DNA of 10,187 bases from contig JAPPKT010000140.1 of NCBI GenBank assembly GCA_028819675.1, forward strand, positions 1 to 10,187, given 5' to 3'. This DNA is from Caldilineaceae bacterium. GTDB taxonomy: Bacteria; Chloroflexota; Anaerolineae; Caldilineales; Caldilineaceae. The notes below the pieces were generated by a model. It was not told the DNA's origin and did not search any database. It worked only from the letters and a program-made list of their open reading frames with translations. A program made the translations under genes and the position numbers. Shown piece by piece: positions 1 through 6,627 of the stretch (position 1 is its first letter; each line of letters begins with the position of its first letter).

Positions 1-16
1 CCCCCCCCCCCCCCCC
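1..16. other. Homopolymer C run at contig tip (probable artefact)
   Basis: Sixteen consecutive C at the very left end. Read outward, on the minus strand, this is a G run, matching the G run at the right end. Two ends that both read out into poly-G are what no-signal base calling in two-colour sequencing chemistry produces, so this is probably not genomic sequence. Confidence 0.75.
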
Positions 17-24
17 ACAAGGGA

Positions 25-39
25 GGGCCGAATAGGCCC
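25..39. repeat. Small GC-rich inverted repeat
   Basis: GGGCC and GGCCC flank the 5-nt loop GAATA. On the minus strand it lies downstream of the last gene and is followed by TCCCTTGT, so it could be a weak transcript end, but there is no real U-tract. It may instead belong to an intergenic repeat element cut by the contig end. Confidence 0.35.
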
Positions 40-57
40 GACCGCCCAGAAAAGCAG

Positions 58-85
58 TGGTCAGTGGTCAGTAGTTAGTGGTCAG
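58..85. repeat. Four tandem TGGTCAG-type heptamers
   Basis: Four 7-bp units in a row: TGGTCAG, TGGTCAG, TAGTTAG, TGGTCAG. Three are identical and the third differs at two positions. Short degenerate heptamer arrays of this kind are familiar as intergenic simple repeats in some cyanobacterial and Chloroflexota genomes. The array lies directly beyond the end (82-84) of the reading frame that continues past the PPK-like stop codon. It is too short and spacer-free to be a CRISPR array. Confidence 0.7.
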
Positions 86-285
86 AGACGGCGCTTATTC
101 TGGGGGAAATTGGAATGGGAACTGACCGCGGCTTGGTTGCCTGCAGAGGTATGCGACTGTTCACCCCCATTTTGGGATGCACTAGCTCCTCGCAATTGCC
201 GCCCGGGAAGGGGAAGGCACCCATTCGCGGCGCCGGCCTGAAACGGGCTCTGGCTCCAAGGACGTACCAAGAGATAGGGAGCGAC

Positions 286-1299
286 TCAGTCCAAAGAATG
301 AGCGAGGTTTGCCAGATCGACCAGCTGAAACAGTGCCAGAGGCCCTGCGCTGCGGAAGCAGAGCTGAAGAGGTACCCGCAGATTGGAGGACAACCACTCG
401 ATCACAGATTCGGGCATCGTCGTCTCAACCTCCAACCGGACAACGGGCGAGGCAAGCTGCTGATGTCGAAGTCCCCGTCTTTGCGCTTCCAACTCGTCAC
501 CGTTACCACCCCCGCTGGAGGCTCTCAAGACGCGAAAGAGGTATACACTTTCAATCTTCATGCCGGGAAAGAGTTCATCAAGGAAGCTGGTTACCGCGTC
601 TTCACTCCAGATGTAGAGCCGCTTTCTCGAAGTCGAGGGAATGGAGACAAAGCGGGACATGAGCCGGGGCACTTTGATGCGGGCGTAGGAGAGAGGACCG
701 ATGCCCAGGTCGGGGCTGCTCAGATGGACCAGCAGATTGATGCTATGGGAACTGATGAAGGGAAAGGGATGCCCCGGATCAACTGCGAGGGGAGTCAACA
801 TGGGGTAGAGCTGATGCCGGAAGAATCTGCGCAGGTATTGACGTTGCACGACTGTCAACTCATGTGGGCGACGTACCTCGATGTCGTTCTCGGCAGAAAG
901 AGCAGGCAAGAGTATCTCGTTCAGTTCCGCATAGGACCGCTGCAAGAGCGGATCCAGACTCGCCGCGATGTCTCCTTGACTCTGTTCGGACAGGGTGGGC
1001 GCCGTTTCGACAAAGTAATGATCGAGAACGGAAGCCAGAAGGCCCAGGATCCTTAACCTTTCGAGAAGTGGGCAGTCCTGGTCGCGTGCTTCAGCCAAGA
1101 GGTAATCTGCTTCCACAACCGGAGGAGGCAGCTGAGAAGATTGCAGGCGGGTCTTCAGGCCAGCTGCCAGCGCCCTTGCGCGTGCGACACCATCTGCATC
1201 CACCGGGCCGGCCTGGGTTGGCAGCCGTGTATCCGAACTGGCTGTGGCGGTGCGATGCCCGGAAGAAATGACGCCCCCGTTGCGTAGGTCACGTGTCAT
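286..1299 (-). CDS. Polyphosphate kinase 1-like protein, N-terminal and head domains only
   Basis: The 337-residue protein resembles the first half of polyphosphate kinase 1, which reversibly makes polyphosphate from ATP. Residues about 66-103 match the PPK1 N domain (PLLERLRILGLLASVLDHYF). Residues about 140-330 match the head domain, including TPLAVDPGHPFPFIS (169-183), IKVPRL (208-213), LFPGM (243-247), VVRLEVE (286-292) and a final GPL...LVDLANL. Full PPK1 is about 690 residues; the two C-terminal domains with the phosphorylated histidine are missing, and a TGA ends the frame. The Asn of the SNLD motif that contacts ATP in E. coli PPK is Val91 here, and the usual ELSWL-type N-terminus is replaced by about 60 divergent residues. 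It therefore should not be an active kinase. It may be a polyphosphate-binding or regulatory relative, or a decaying gene. ATG 1299 follows the YceI stop by 9 bp, and its likely ribosome site lies inside the YceI end. Confidence 0.82.
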   Translation of the reverse strand: MTRDLRNGGVISSGHRTATASSDTRLPTQAGPVDADGVARARALAAGLKTRLQSSQLPPPVVEADYLLAEARDQDCPLLERLRILGLLASVLDHYFVETAPTLSEQSQGDIAASLDPLLQRSYAELNEILLPALSAENDIEVRRPHELTVVQRQYLRRFFRHQLYPMLTPLAVDPGHPFPFISSHSINLLVHLSSPDLGIGPLSYARIKVPRLMSRFVSIPSTSRKRLYIWSEDAVTSFLDELFPGMKIESVYLFRVLRASSGGGNGDELEAQRRGLRHQQLASPVVRLEVETTMPESVIEWLSSNLRVPLQLCFRSAGPLALFQLVDLANLAHSLD

Positions 1300-1308
1300 T
1301 TGAGTGCG

Positions 1309-2076
1309 CTACTCCTCGTTGGCGACGAATTCAATGCGTACAGTGAACTCGTCCTGCACTGTAAGCGTATTGGCAAAGTCTGGCGGATCAAAGCCAAGGT
1401 TTGTCATTCGCAATCGAGTTTGCATCGATCCCTGAATGGTACTCCCGGACTGGTTGGCAGAAACGTCCCATACTGTTGAAAGCGTAGTTCCACGTAGTTC
1501 CAATACTCCCTCAAGTTGAAAGGAGACTTCCTCACCCTCATTGTACGAGTCAGGCACTTCAAGGAGCCTTTCTGCAACAAAAATGGCAAGAGGATACCTA
1601 TCCGATTCCAAAGCGTTTTCCCGGATCCAGCCGTCTCGCAGATCCTGGTCAGTCTGAAGAGTTGGCAGATAGACGACGAAGCGGTTGCCGCCGATCGACC
1701 GCTGGGCGAGGTCGAGCTGCATCAGTCCCACCAGATCTTGTGTCTCACCCACTACTTTGGTCTTGCCTATGTCCAGGCCATATTTGCGTGTAGCGTCTGC
1801 AAAGAGTTCCTCATCGACGACATATGCGGCCTTTGACGATCCGGCGTCAATTCGGAAAACTCGCCAGCCCTCTCCCTGCTGAAACCGGATCGGATCCAGA
1901 CTGGCAAAGGCAGCCGCCGCCCTCTCCGAAATTACGCTTTGGGACGCATCCCCGCTTGCCGGGGGTGACTCCGACGTTTGCGCCTGGTCTGAAGGCTGCT
2001 CGTCTGCGCGGCCCCGGCAACTGGCGCTCAGAACTACTATCAAAACAGTGAGGAACAGCCTGATTGCAGAGTTCAT
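1309..2076 (-). CDS. YceI-like domain lipoprotein
   Basis: This is a 255-residue exported protein. Residues 1-19 form a lipoprotein signal (MNSAIR, then the hydrophobic LFLTVLIVVL) ending in the lipobox LSASC, so Cys20 should be lipidated. A Ser/Pro/Gln-rich linker (about 21-55) precedes a YceI-like domain at about 70-253. Its features are FRIDAGSSKAAYVVDEELF (74-92), VVGETQDLVGLMQLD (108-122), a central beta region with LQTDQDLRDGWIRENAL (140-156) and YPLAIFVAE (161-169), and a closing beta strand TVRIEFVANEE. YceI proteins are secreted lipocalin-like beta-barrels that bind isoprenoid or other amphipathic lipids; the ligand here is unknown. No strong ribosome site precedes the ATG (only CAGGGCCC). 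An inverted repeat lies in the 61-bp gap from the upstream sulfatase gene, and the next gene starts 9 bp after the stop. Confidence 0.82.
   Translation of the reverse strand: MNSAIRLFLTVLIVVLSASCRGRADEQPSDQAQTSESPPASGDASQSVISERAAAAFASLDPIRFQQGEGWRVFRIDAGSSKAAYVVDEELFADATRKYGLDIGKTKVVGETQDLVGLMQLDLAQRSIGGNRFVVYLPTLQTDQDLRDGWIRENALESDRYPLAIFVAERLLEVPDSYNEGEEVSFQLEGVLELRGTTLSTVWDVSANQSGSTIQGSMQTRLRMTNLGFDPPDFANTLTVQDEFTVRIEFVANEE
1312..1317 (-). promoter_or_regulatory. Ribosome-binding site of the PPK-like gene inside the YceI gene end
   Basis: GAGGAG on the minus strand forms the last two Glu codons of the YceI-like gene and lies 12 nt before the ATG at 1299. The spacing is long, but no better site exists in the 9-bp gap, so initiation is probably coupled to translation of the upstream gene. 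Confidence 0.45.
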
Positions 2077-2098
2077 TTTCAGTGGGCCCTGATGCCTT

Positions 2099-2135
2099 CA
2101 GCAACCTGTCTTGTGAGAGTCTCGATAGGTTGCTG
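2099..2135 (-). promoter_or_regulatory. Intercistronic hairpin between the sulfatase and YceI genes
   Basis: A perfect 9-bp inverted repeat, CAGCAACCT and AGGTTGCTG, with a 19-nt loop fills most of the 61-bp gap. In the minus-strand transcript it would fold just after the sulfatase stop (2138-2140) and end 22 nt before the YceI ATG. No U-run follows, so it is not a standard rho-independent terminator. An mRNA-stabilising or processing structure, or a protein-binding site, is more likely. Confidence 0.6.
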
Positions 2136-2137
2136 CA

Positions 2138-4015
2138 CTAATGGGGAGTCAACACAGGTTGGTGCCCCTTCTCGCCGATGGGGACGCCCTCTGGCAGATA
2201 CAGCGGGAGTTCTGCTCCGCTCCCATAGGCTGTCAGAAGCTGCCGCACGAACATTGAGAGGAATCCTTCGTGCCGAAAATTTGGCTCAGGCTCCCAGACT
2301 GCCAGACCCGGTGTGAATCCGTACTCCCTGAATGATGCAATAAAATGGGGATCTTTGGCAATGATGTGAATAGGGGTGTCCCAACCGTCCTCTCGGCGCG
2401 AGACTCGCGGAGGCTGATGGTCGCCTACCAATACGAATATCGCCTGTTCATTGGGTTCGCTGATTATGAAATCGACGAGCACTTCCAACTGGTATTCGAT
2501 TGCATTCCAGTAGTTCTGACGTCGTTCGGCGTGTTCGATCAGTTCGGACGCCGGCGGTGGCGCGGGACCCGGTCTGTTCAGGTGCTGCCACGTGTCAACC
2601 AGCAGTGGCAGGGGTGCCCAAGGGTAGTGGGAATTCTGAGTGATTGTAAAGAAAAGAAAGGGTTCTTCGGTTTCGTTGCGGATTGTCTCACGGGCAAAGT
2701 TCAAGGAGTACTGGTCCGGAGGCGCCGGTCCCCACCCATATTCGGGACCGGCAAAGTTCAGATCCTCGTACTGAAGCCACCGGTCTACGCCATAGAAGGC
2801 AGCGTATTTTTCCCATTGCGCTTCGGGCAGACCCATTGAGAGCGCAGTCAGCCGGTAATATGTATAGCCCTGGTCCCTTAGAAACTGGCCCAGATCCGGG
2901 TATCCTCCGGCCTCATATTTGTCTAGCAGGGCATAGTATTGCGGATCCGAACTGACCCGCATTCCGAACAGCGCGCTCGTGTAAGACATCCAGGACCCAC
3001 CTCCCCATGTGGGAGCAAGACTCAAGGCCGACGCCGCGTGCCAGCCCGCGTTAGCGAGATCTTGTTCCAGACGGTGGGTAAGGTCCCTATACATCGCTCT
3101 CCAGTCATTCCTCTTGTAAATAACAGACCCGTACGACTCGCTGAAGATGATGTATATGGGGGGACGCTCGACCAGGTCAAACTGACTGTAATCTTCGGCA
3201 GGGGCGACCTCAGATGTTTCAAGCCGTTGCACGTCAAGATAGACACGCCGCGATTCACTGATGTTGCGCAGTAGTTTTGCGGTGATGCTGCTGAATACCA
3301 TTTCGGGGCGTGCCAGGATTTCCGATCGGAAGACTGCCTGAAACGCAATGATGAGTGCAATCAGAATCAACACAGTGCGTGTAGCAGGCCCGGGCCCATT
3401 TTCCGGCAGCAGGTGGCGAGCCAGCCGCGCAACCAGGGCCGCGCCGGCGGCGATGAGCAGGAGGGTACCGGCAACAAAGGCAGTGGTAACGCGGGCGTTT
3501 TGCAGGAAGAAGCTGAATCCCTCGGTTGCCATTCGCAGCTGGGTGTAGAAGACCGGTTCGACACTGAAGAAGGTGAGAGAAGCGCCTTCGTAAAGGTAGT
3601 AGAAGAAGACGAGTATGTAGGTGACGACGAAGAGGATGCGGACGGCGGCACGGCGCAGCGGACGGGCGACGGCCCAAAGCACTACGAAGAGTACTATTTC
3701 GGAGTTGAATCGCAACAGGTCAGGATCTCTGCGCCAGAACGCGATTTGCAGCCAGATTTCGCCCAGAGAAAGACCGGCAAAATGAAATGAGGGGAAAAGA
3801 GAGCCGTCCTCACGGTCCATGAGAACGACCGGGAGAAACAGTAGGACGTGTAGAATAAAGAATGAGACCCAAAAGCTGACTTCGGAGGCTGGCGGCCATG
3901 GTGACTTCAGGCGTGCAGAGGATGCAATAAACTTCTCGACGGGGGTACGGGACCGCGCCTCTCCCGCCCCTCCTGAATGCAATTGGGTTTCGACGGCTCG
4001 TGCTGACTTTCCCAT
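2138..4015 (-). CDS. LtaS-like membrane sulfatase-family phosphotransferase
   Basis: The 625-residue membrane enzyme belongs to the alkaline phosphatase/sulfatase superfamily and has the layout of lipoteichoic acid synthase or phosphoglycerol transferases. Five hydrophobic segments (about 47-65, 104-118, 124-142, 177-198, 212-230) are followed by an extracytoplasmic catalytic domain from about 285. Visible catalytic features are YIIFSESYG (288-296; Glu293 as the likely metal ligand), GGGSWMSYTSALFG (338-351; Ser341 in the place of the LtaS nucleophilic Thr), TQNSHYPW (459-466; His463) and VGDHQPP (530-536; Asp532 and His533 as metal ligands). It probably transfers or hydrolyses a phosphate-containing headgroup outside the membrane; the substrate is unknown, and a true LTA role is doubtful outside Firmicutes. 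It starts 16 bp after the HD gene stop with no clear ribosome site, suggesting co-translation, and is followed by the hairpin and the YceI lipoprotein gene. Confidence 0.85.
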   Translation of the reverse strand: MGKSARAVETQLHSGGAGEARSRTPVEKFIASSARLKSPWPPASEVSFWVSFFILHVLLFLPVVLMDREDGSLFPSFHFAGLSLGEIWLQIAFWRRDPDLLRFNSEIVLFVVLWAVARPLRRAAVRILFVVTYILVFFYYLYEGASLTFFSVEPVFYTQLRMATEGFSFFLQNARVTTAFVAGTLLLIAAGAALVARLARHLLPENGPGPATRTVLILIALIIAFQAVFRSEILARPEMVFSSITAKLLRNISESRRVYLDVQRLETSEVAPAEDYSQFDLVERPPIYIIFSESYGSVIYKRNDWRAMYRDLTHRLEQDLANAGWHAASALSLAPTWGGGSWMSYTSALFGMRVSSDPQYYALLDKYEAGGYPDLGQFLRDQGYTYYRLTALSMGLPEAQWEKYAAFYGVDRWLQYEDLNFAGPEYGWGPAPPDQYSLNFARETIRNETEEPFLFFTITQNSHYPWAPLPLLVDTWQHLNRPGPAPPPASELIEHAERRQNYWNAIEYQLEVLVDFIISEPNEQAIFVLVGDHQPPRVSRREDGWDTPIHIIAKDPHFIASFREYGFTPGLAVWEPEPNFRHEGFLSMFVRQLLTAYGSGAELPLYLPEGVPIGEKGHQPVLTPH

Positions 4016-4031
4016 GAATGCCCGAGGGGTA

Positions 4032-4637
4032 CTAAGGGTCTGACCAGGAGTGCGGCAGCAGGCCGGAGGCGACTGCCTGCTCCACGATATCTGAAACGGT
4101 GCTACCTAAGGCATCGGAAGAGCCCGCGACCGGAGTCATACGCTCCTTGACCTGCATGCTTGTTACCCGGTTCTCGCGCCAGGTTATTCCGCCGGTATGG
4201 TAGTTGTGGAGGAAGGGCATGAGTCTGTCCAGGGCAAGGGCAAATCTGGCCTCGGGGGTTTTCTGTTCTTCGTACTCTTCCCAAAGATTGATCAGTTCTA
4301 CCGCCTGTTCTACCGGCAGTAAGCCAAAGATGCGCTGTGCAGCCGTCCGCTCTCGCTCGATTTTGCCGGCGTGACCGGCCGCGTCGTAGGCGTAAGTATC
4401 GCCGGCATCAATCTCGACGATGTCGTGCACCAGGACAAGCTTGAGCGTATGTAGCTGGTCAACGGGCTCGTCGGCGTGCTCTGCCAGGACCAGAACCATC
4501 ATGGCCAGATGCCAAGAGTGTTCAGCCGAGTTTTCACGCCTATGGCTTTCCAAGAGCAAAGACCGGCGCAAAATGCCCTTCAGTTTGTCGAGTTCGAGAA
4601 TGAAATGCAACTGGCGAGCGAGTCTCTCGGTCGTCAT
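4032..4637 (-). CDS. HD-domain phosphohydrolase, YfbR/HDDC2-like 5'-nucleotidase family
   Basis: This 201-residue cytoplasmic protein is close to the usual size of YfbR/HDDC2-type HD phosphohydrolases, which remove the 5'-phosphate from (deoxy)nucleoside monophosphates. The signature runs in order: RRENSAEHSWH (33-43; His40), LVHDIVEIDAGDTYAYD (69-85; metal-binding His71-Asp72, then Glu75, Asp77, Asp80), and FALALDRLMPFLHNY (132-146; Asp137 as the fourth metal ligand). All expected HD residues are present, so it should be an active metal-dependent phosphatase. Its ATG overlaps the stop of the CHAD gene as ATGA, indicating tight translational coupling. With a nucleoside hydrolase gene two positions upstream, a nucleotide-to-base salvage or clean-up route is plausible. 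The exact substrate cannot be read from sequence. Confidence 0.88.
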   Translation of the reverse strand: MTTERLARQLHFILELDKLKGILRRSLLLESHRRENSAEHSWHLAMMVLVLAEHADEPVDQLHTLKLVLVHDIVEIDAGDTYAYDAAGHAGKIERERTAAQRIFGLLPVEQAVELINLWEEYEEQKTPEARFALALDRLMPFLHNYHTGGITWRENRVTSMQVKERMTPVAGSSDALGSTVSDIVEQAVASGLLPHSWSDP

Positions 4638-5617
4638 CGATCTGCGCGAGGAACTGCTTCCTGAGGGAGAAACTGGCTGTTGGGGCGATATGCGAGCCAG
4701 TATTCCTCGAAGCGGGCGACAAATCGACCGGCACTCTCGCCGTAGATTCGCTGTGCCAGAGGAATCGCGGCGCGGCGCTGCCGCTCGCGCTCGCGAGACA
4801 CGGTCGAATGGAGCATATGGGCTCCGGCGCTGTGTGCTGTCAGCAGTTCCTTAACGCTGGGCGCCTCCATCAGAACGGCCAGGTCGTGTTCGTCGCCAAG
4901 CAAGTCTGCCAGGCGGTCGCATTCGCGTTCCATAGCCTTTAGCTGTGCCGGCCACAGCGGTTGCAAGATTTGGAGATGATACCACAGATACTTTACTCGT
5001 TTGCGCCACGCGTGGAATCTCTCTGTCGTCGGTTGGGAATAGGCAGCTGCCCTCTCGTCGCGACCGCGCCCGTAGATTCTTCGCAGTCCGCCCTTGAACA
5101 GTGAGAACTCGCTTTCGATGAAACGCCAGCTGTCTACTCGCGATTGCGCCCCCTTCATGGAAGCGATCAGAGATTTCTGTCGCTGTTCGTCTTGCGCATA
5201 CGCATTAAGAACAGCTCTGTGCTCTCTTATCAAACGTGTCCGAAGATGCAGAAAGGCTTCGTCGGCGATCGGGGCCAGAGAGCCCTTTCGAACTTGATCC
5301 AGAGTTTCGATGTAAACGGCACTGTCGCGAACTGGAGAAAGGAGACGGCCCATGTCGCGGAAAAAAAGGTTTTCAGAAACGTAAGTTTCCTCGGGCAGAG
5401 CACCCCGAGCCAGCCGCAACAGTGCTCGAACGCGCTTGAAATGCTTGCGGGCTTCGTGAATTCCTTCGTTCAGGTCATCGCTTCGCTGAAGTTGAGTGAT
5501 AGCACCTTCAATTTGCTCCACTGCGATACGCCGCAGCGAATCCGAGGGAGCTTCTTCAGGAATTAGAGTGAAATTCATCGAGGAGTCTCTGCCGGGGGGA
5601 CCCGGCCGGCCTGCCAT
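4634..5617 (-). CDS. CHAD domain protein (probable polyphosphate-binding)
   Basis: The 327-residue protein is a stand-alone, helix-rich CHAD protein without a fused CYTH/ygiF triphosphatase domain. The two basic CHAD helices are visible as GIHEARKHFKRVRALLRLAR (52-71; His54, Arg57, Lys58) and RFHAWRKRVKYLWYHLQIL (200-218; His202, Arg205, Lys206), followed by LLGDEHDLAVL (239-249). These conserved His/Lys/Arg rows are known to form the positively charged polyphosphate-binding surface of CHAD proteins, which associate with polyphosphate granules. ATG 5617 directly follows the nucleoside hydrolase TAG and has GGTGG five bases upstream. Met14 (5578) begins more typical sequence and is an alternative start. 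The stop overlaps the HD gene start. The PPK1-like gene at the end of the same cluster also points to polyphosphate. Confidence 0.9.
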   Translation of the reverse strand: MAGRPGPPGRDSSMNFTLIPEEAPSDSLRRIAVEQIEGAITQLQRSDDLNEGIHEARKHFKRVRALLRLARGALPEETYVSENLFFRDMGRLLSPVRDSAVYIETLDQVRKGSLAPIADEAFLHLRTRLIREHRAVLNAYAQDEQRQKSLIASMKGAQSRVDSWRFIESEFSLFKGGLRRIYGRGRDERAAAYSQPTTERFHAWRKRVKYLWYHLQILQPLWPAQLKAMERECDRLADLLGDEHDLAVLMEAPSVKELLTAHSAGAHMLHSTVSRERERQRRAAIPLAQRIYGESAGRFVARFEEYWLAYRPNSQFLPQEAVPRADR

Positions 5618-6556
5618 CTATCCACCGGAAGCTGCAAGGTCAAGCTTGGAAAAGAGGTCGCGGAAAATGGCGTCGCGGTCGACGTAACGGGCACAAGAGA
5701 CGGTATGGCGTCCCTCGTCAAACTCCCATGTAATCGCGTCCGTGAGCCGGGGCGAGCTCACCAACTCCATCTGCGCCCACCTGGGATCGACCAACCAACC
5801 CAGTGGCGCAAGGTCCCAAATCTGCTTTGAATAGGCAAACTGGTCGGAATGGTATTCACTGTAAATCTGGAAGAGGTAGTCGCCGATCGCGCCTCTGCCT
5901 CTTACGTATTCGGCCATCTCGGGTTGCGTCGTATGCAAGTGGGACACGACTCCCATGCAGGGAAAGCGGACAAGGGGTACGCCGCAGTCCAGTACAACCC
6001 GGCTTGCGGCGGGATCCTGGCGCAGATTGAACTCGAGCGTGTCGGGCCAATGGCGAGCATGGCCGCCCAACCAAAGGAGGACGATGCGGTGTCGAATCTC
6101 CGGCTCCAGCAGCAGTGCCGAGGCAACGTTTGTGATGGCGCCAATGGCAACTACGTAGAGGGGATCTTCGACAGGACTGGCCAAGGCCCTTTCGATCAGA
6201 TCGGCTGTGGCCTCGCTCTCAACCGGTGTCGTTTCGTTTGGCAGCCACTCAGTTGACCCCCGCCTGACAAATCCCTCCTGAGACGTGTCGACGGACGGGA
6301 GGCGGGCCAGCAGCCGTTGAATCTCTTCGAAGCTCTTCTCCATTCCGTCGCCCGGTCCAGAAGAGCGGCTGTTGTGAAAGGGCGCGGCGTGAAAGGCTTC
6401 TACCGTCATGCGTTCAGGAGATAGAAGCGCGTATACTACAGCGAACTGATCGTCGATCTCGTTGTAGGTGTCGGTGTCCAGCAGGATTCGAACCGGACCG
6501 GACGGAGGTCTGAGCCGGTCCAGAAGGAACTGAGGATCAAGTGGCGTAAAGTCCAT
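5618..6556 (-). CDS. Inosine-uridine-type nucleoside hydrolase family protein
   Basis: With the start at 6556 (MDFTPLDPQ) the protein has 312 residues, normal for nucleoside hydrolases, which split N-ribosides into base and ribose. The frame is open up to 6823, but the extra 89 residues are Arg/His-rich and lie over the 3' end of the mannonate dehydratase gene, so that longer start is rejected. The calcium-binding loop is LLDTDTYNEIDDQFAVVYAL (25-44), two residues longer than the standard DTDPGIDDA; Asp35 and Asp36 should be ligands. Later motifs are VAIGAITNVASAL (136-148), EFNLRQDPAAS (175-185; Asn177) and KQIWDLAPLGW (244-254; Asp248). The usual active-site His before that Asp is Trp247, so substrate preference may differ from classical IUNH. 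No strong ribosome site was seen. The next gene, CHAD, abuts the stop codon. Confidence 0.85.
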   Translation of the reverse strand: MDFTPLDPQFLLDRLRPPSGPVRILLDTDTYNEIDDQFAVVYALLSPERMTVEAFHAAPFHNSRSSGPGDGMEKSFEEIQRLLARLPSVDTSQEGFVRRGSTEWLPNETTPVESEATADLIERALASPVEDPLYVVAIGAITNVASALLLEPEIRHRIVLLWLGGHARHWPDTLEFNLRQDPAASRVVLDCGVPLVRFPCMGVVSHLHTTQPEMAEYVRGRGAIGDYLFQIYSEYHSDQFAYSKQIWDLAPLGWLVDPRWAQMELVSSPRLTDAITWEFDEGRHTVSCARYVDRDAIFRDLFSKLDLAASGG

Positions 6557-6627
6557 TTGGCAAAAGGTAGTTGTGATACAGCATGTCTGTTTTCCAGTGT
6601 CTGAACCTATCCGGAAGAGGCGAAGCT

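Larger units (their letters stand above)
1..285. other. Terminal region without a supportable gene
   Basis: Beyond the stop codon of the PPK-like gene there is no recognisable coding sequence. The PPK1 catalytic domain is absent in all three minus-strand frames: none shows a match to its expected start (a DLLLHHPYDSF-like segment). The minus frame of the PPK-like gene stays open for about 67 more codons, but the translation is low-complexity and unlike PPK. Otherwise the region holds the poly-C tip, a small inverted repeat and the heptamer array. Confidence 0.55.

Noticed and set aside
58..85. CRISPR-like array
   Set aside because: Units are 7 bp and contiguous with no spacers.
82..397. Frameshifted remainder of the PPK1 catalytic domain
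   Set aside because: The minus-strand frames here do not resemble the PPK1 C-terminal domains, and there is not enough sequence left to hold them.
115..1056. Long plus-strand frame of 313 codons
   Set aside because: It is antisense to the PPK-like gene, whose translation shows clear family motifs; this one shows none.
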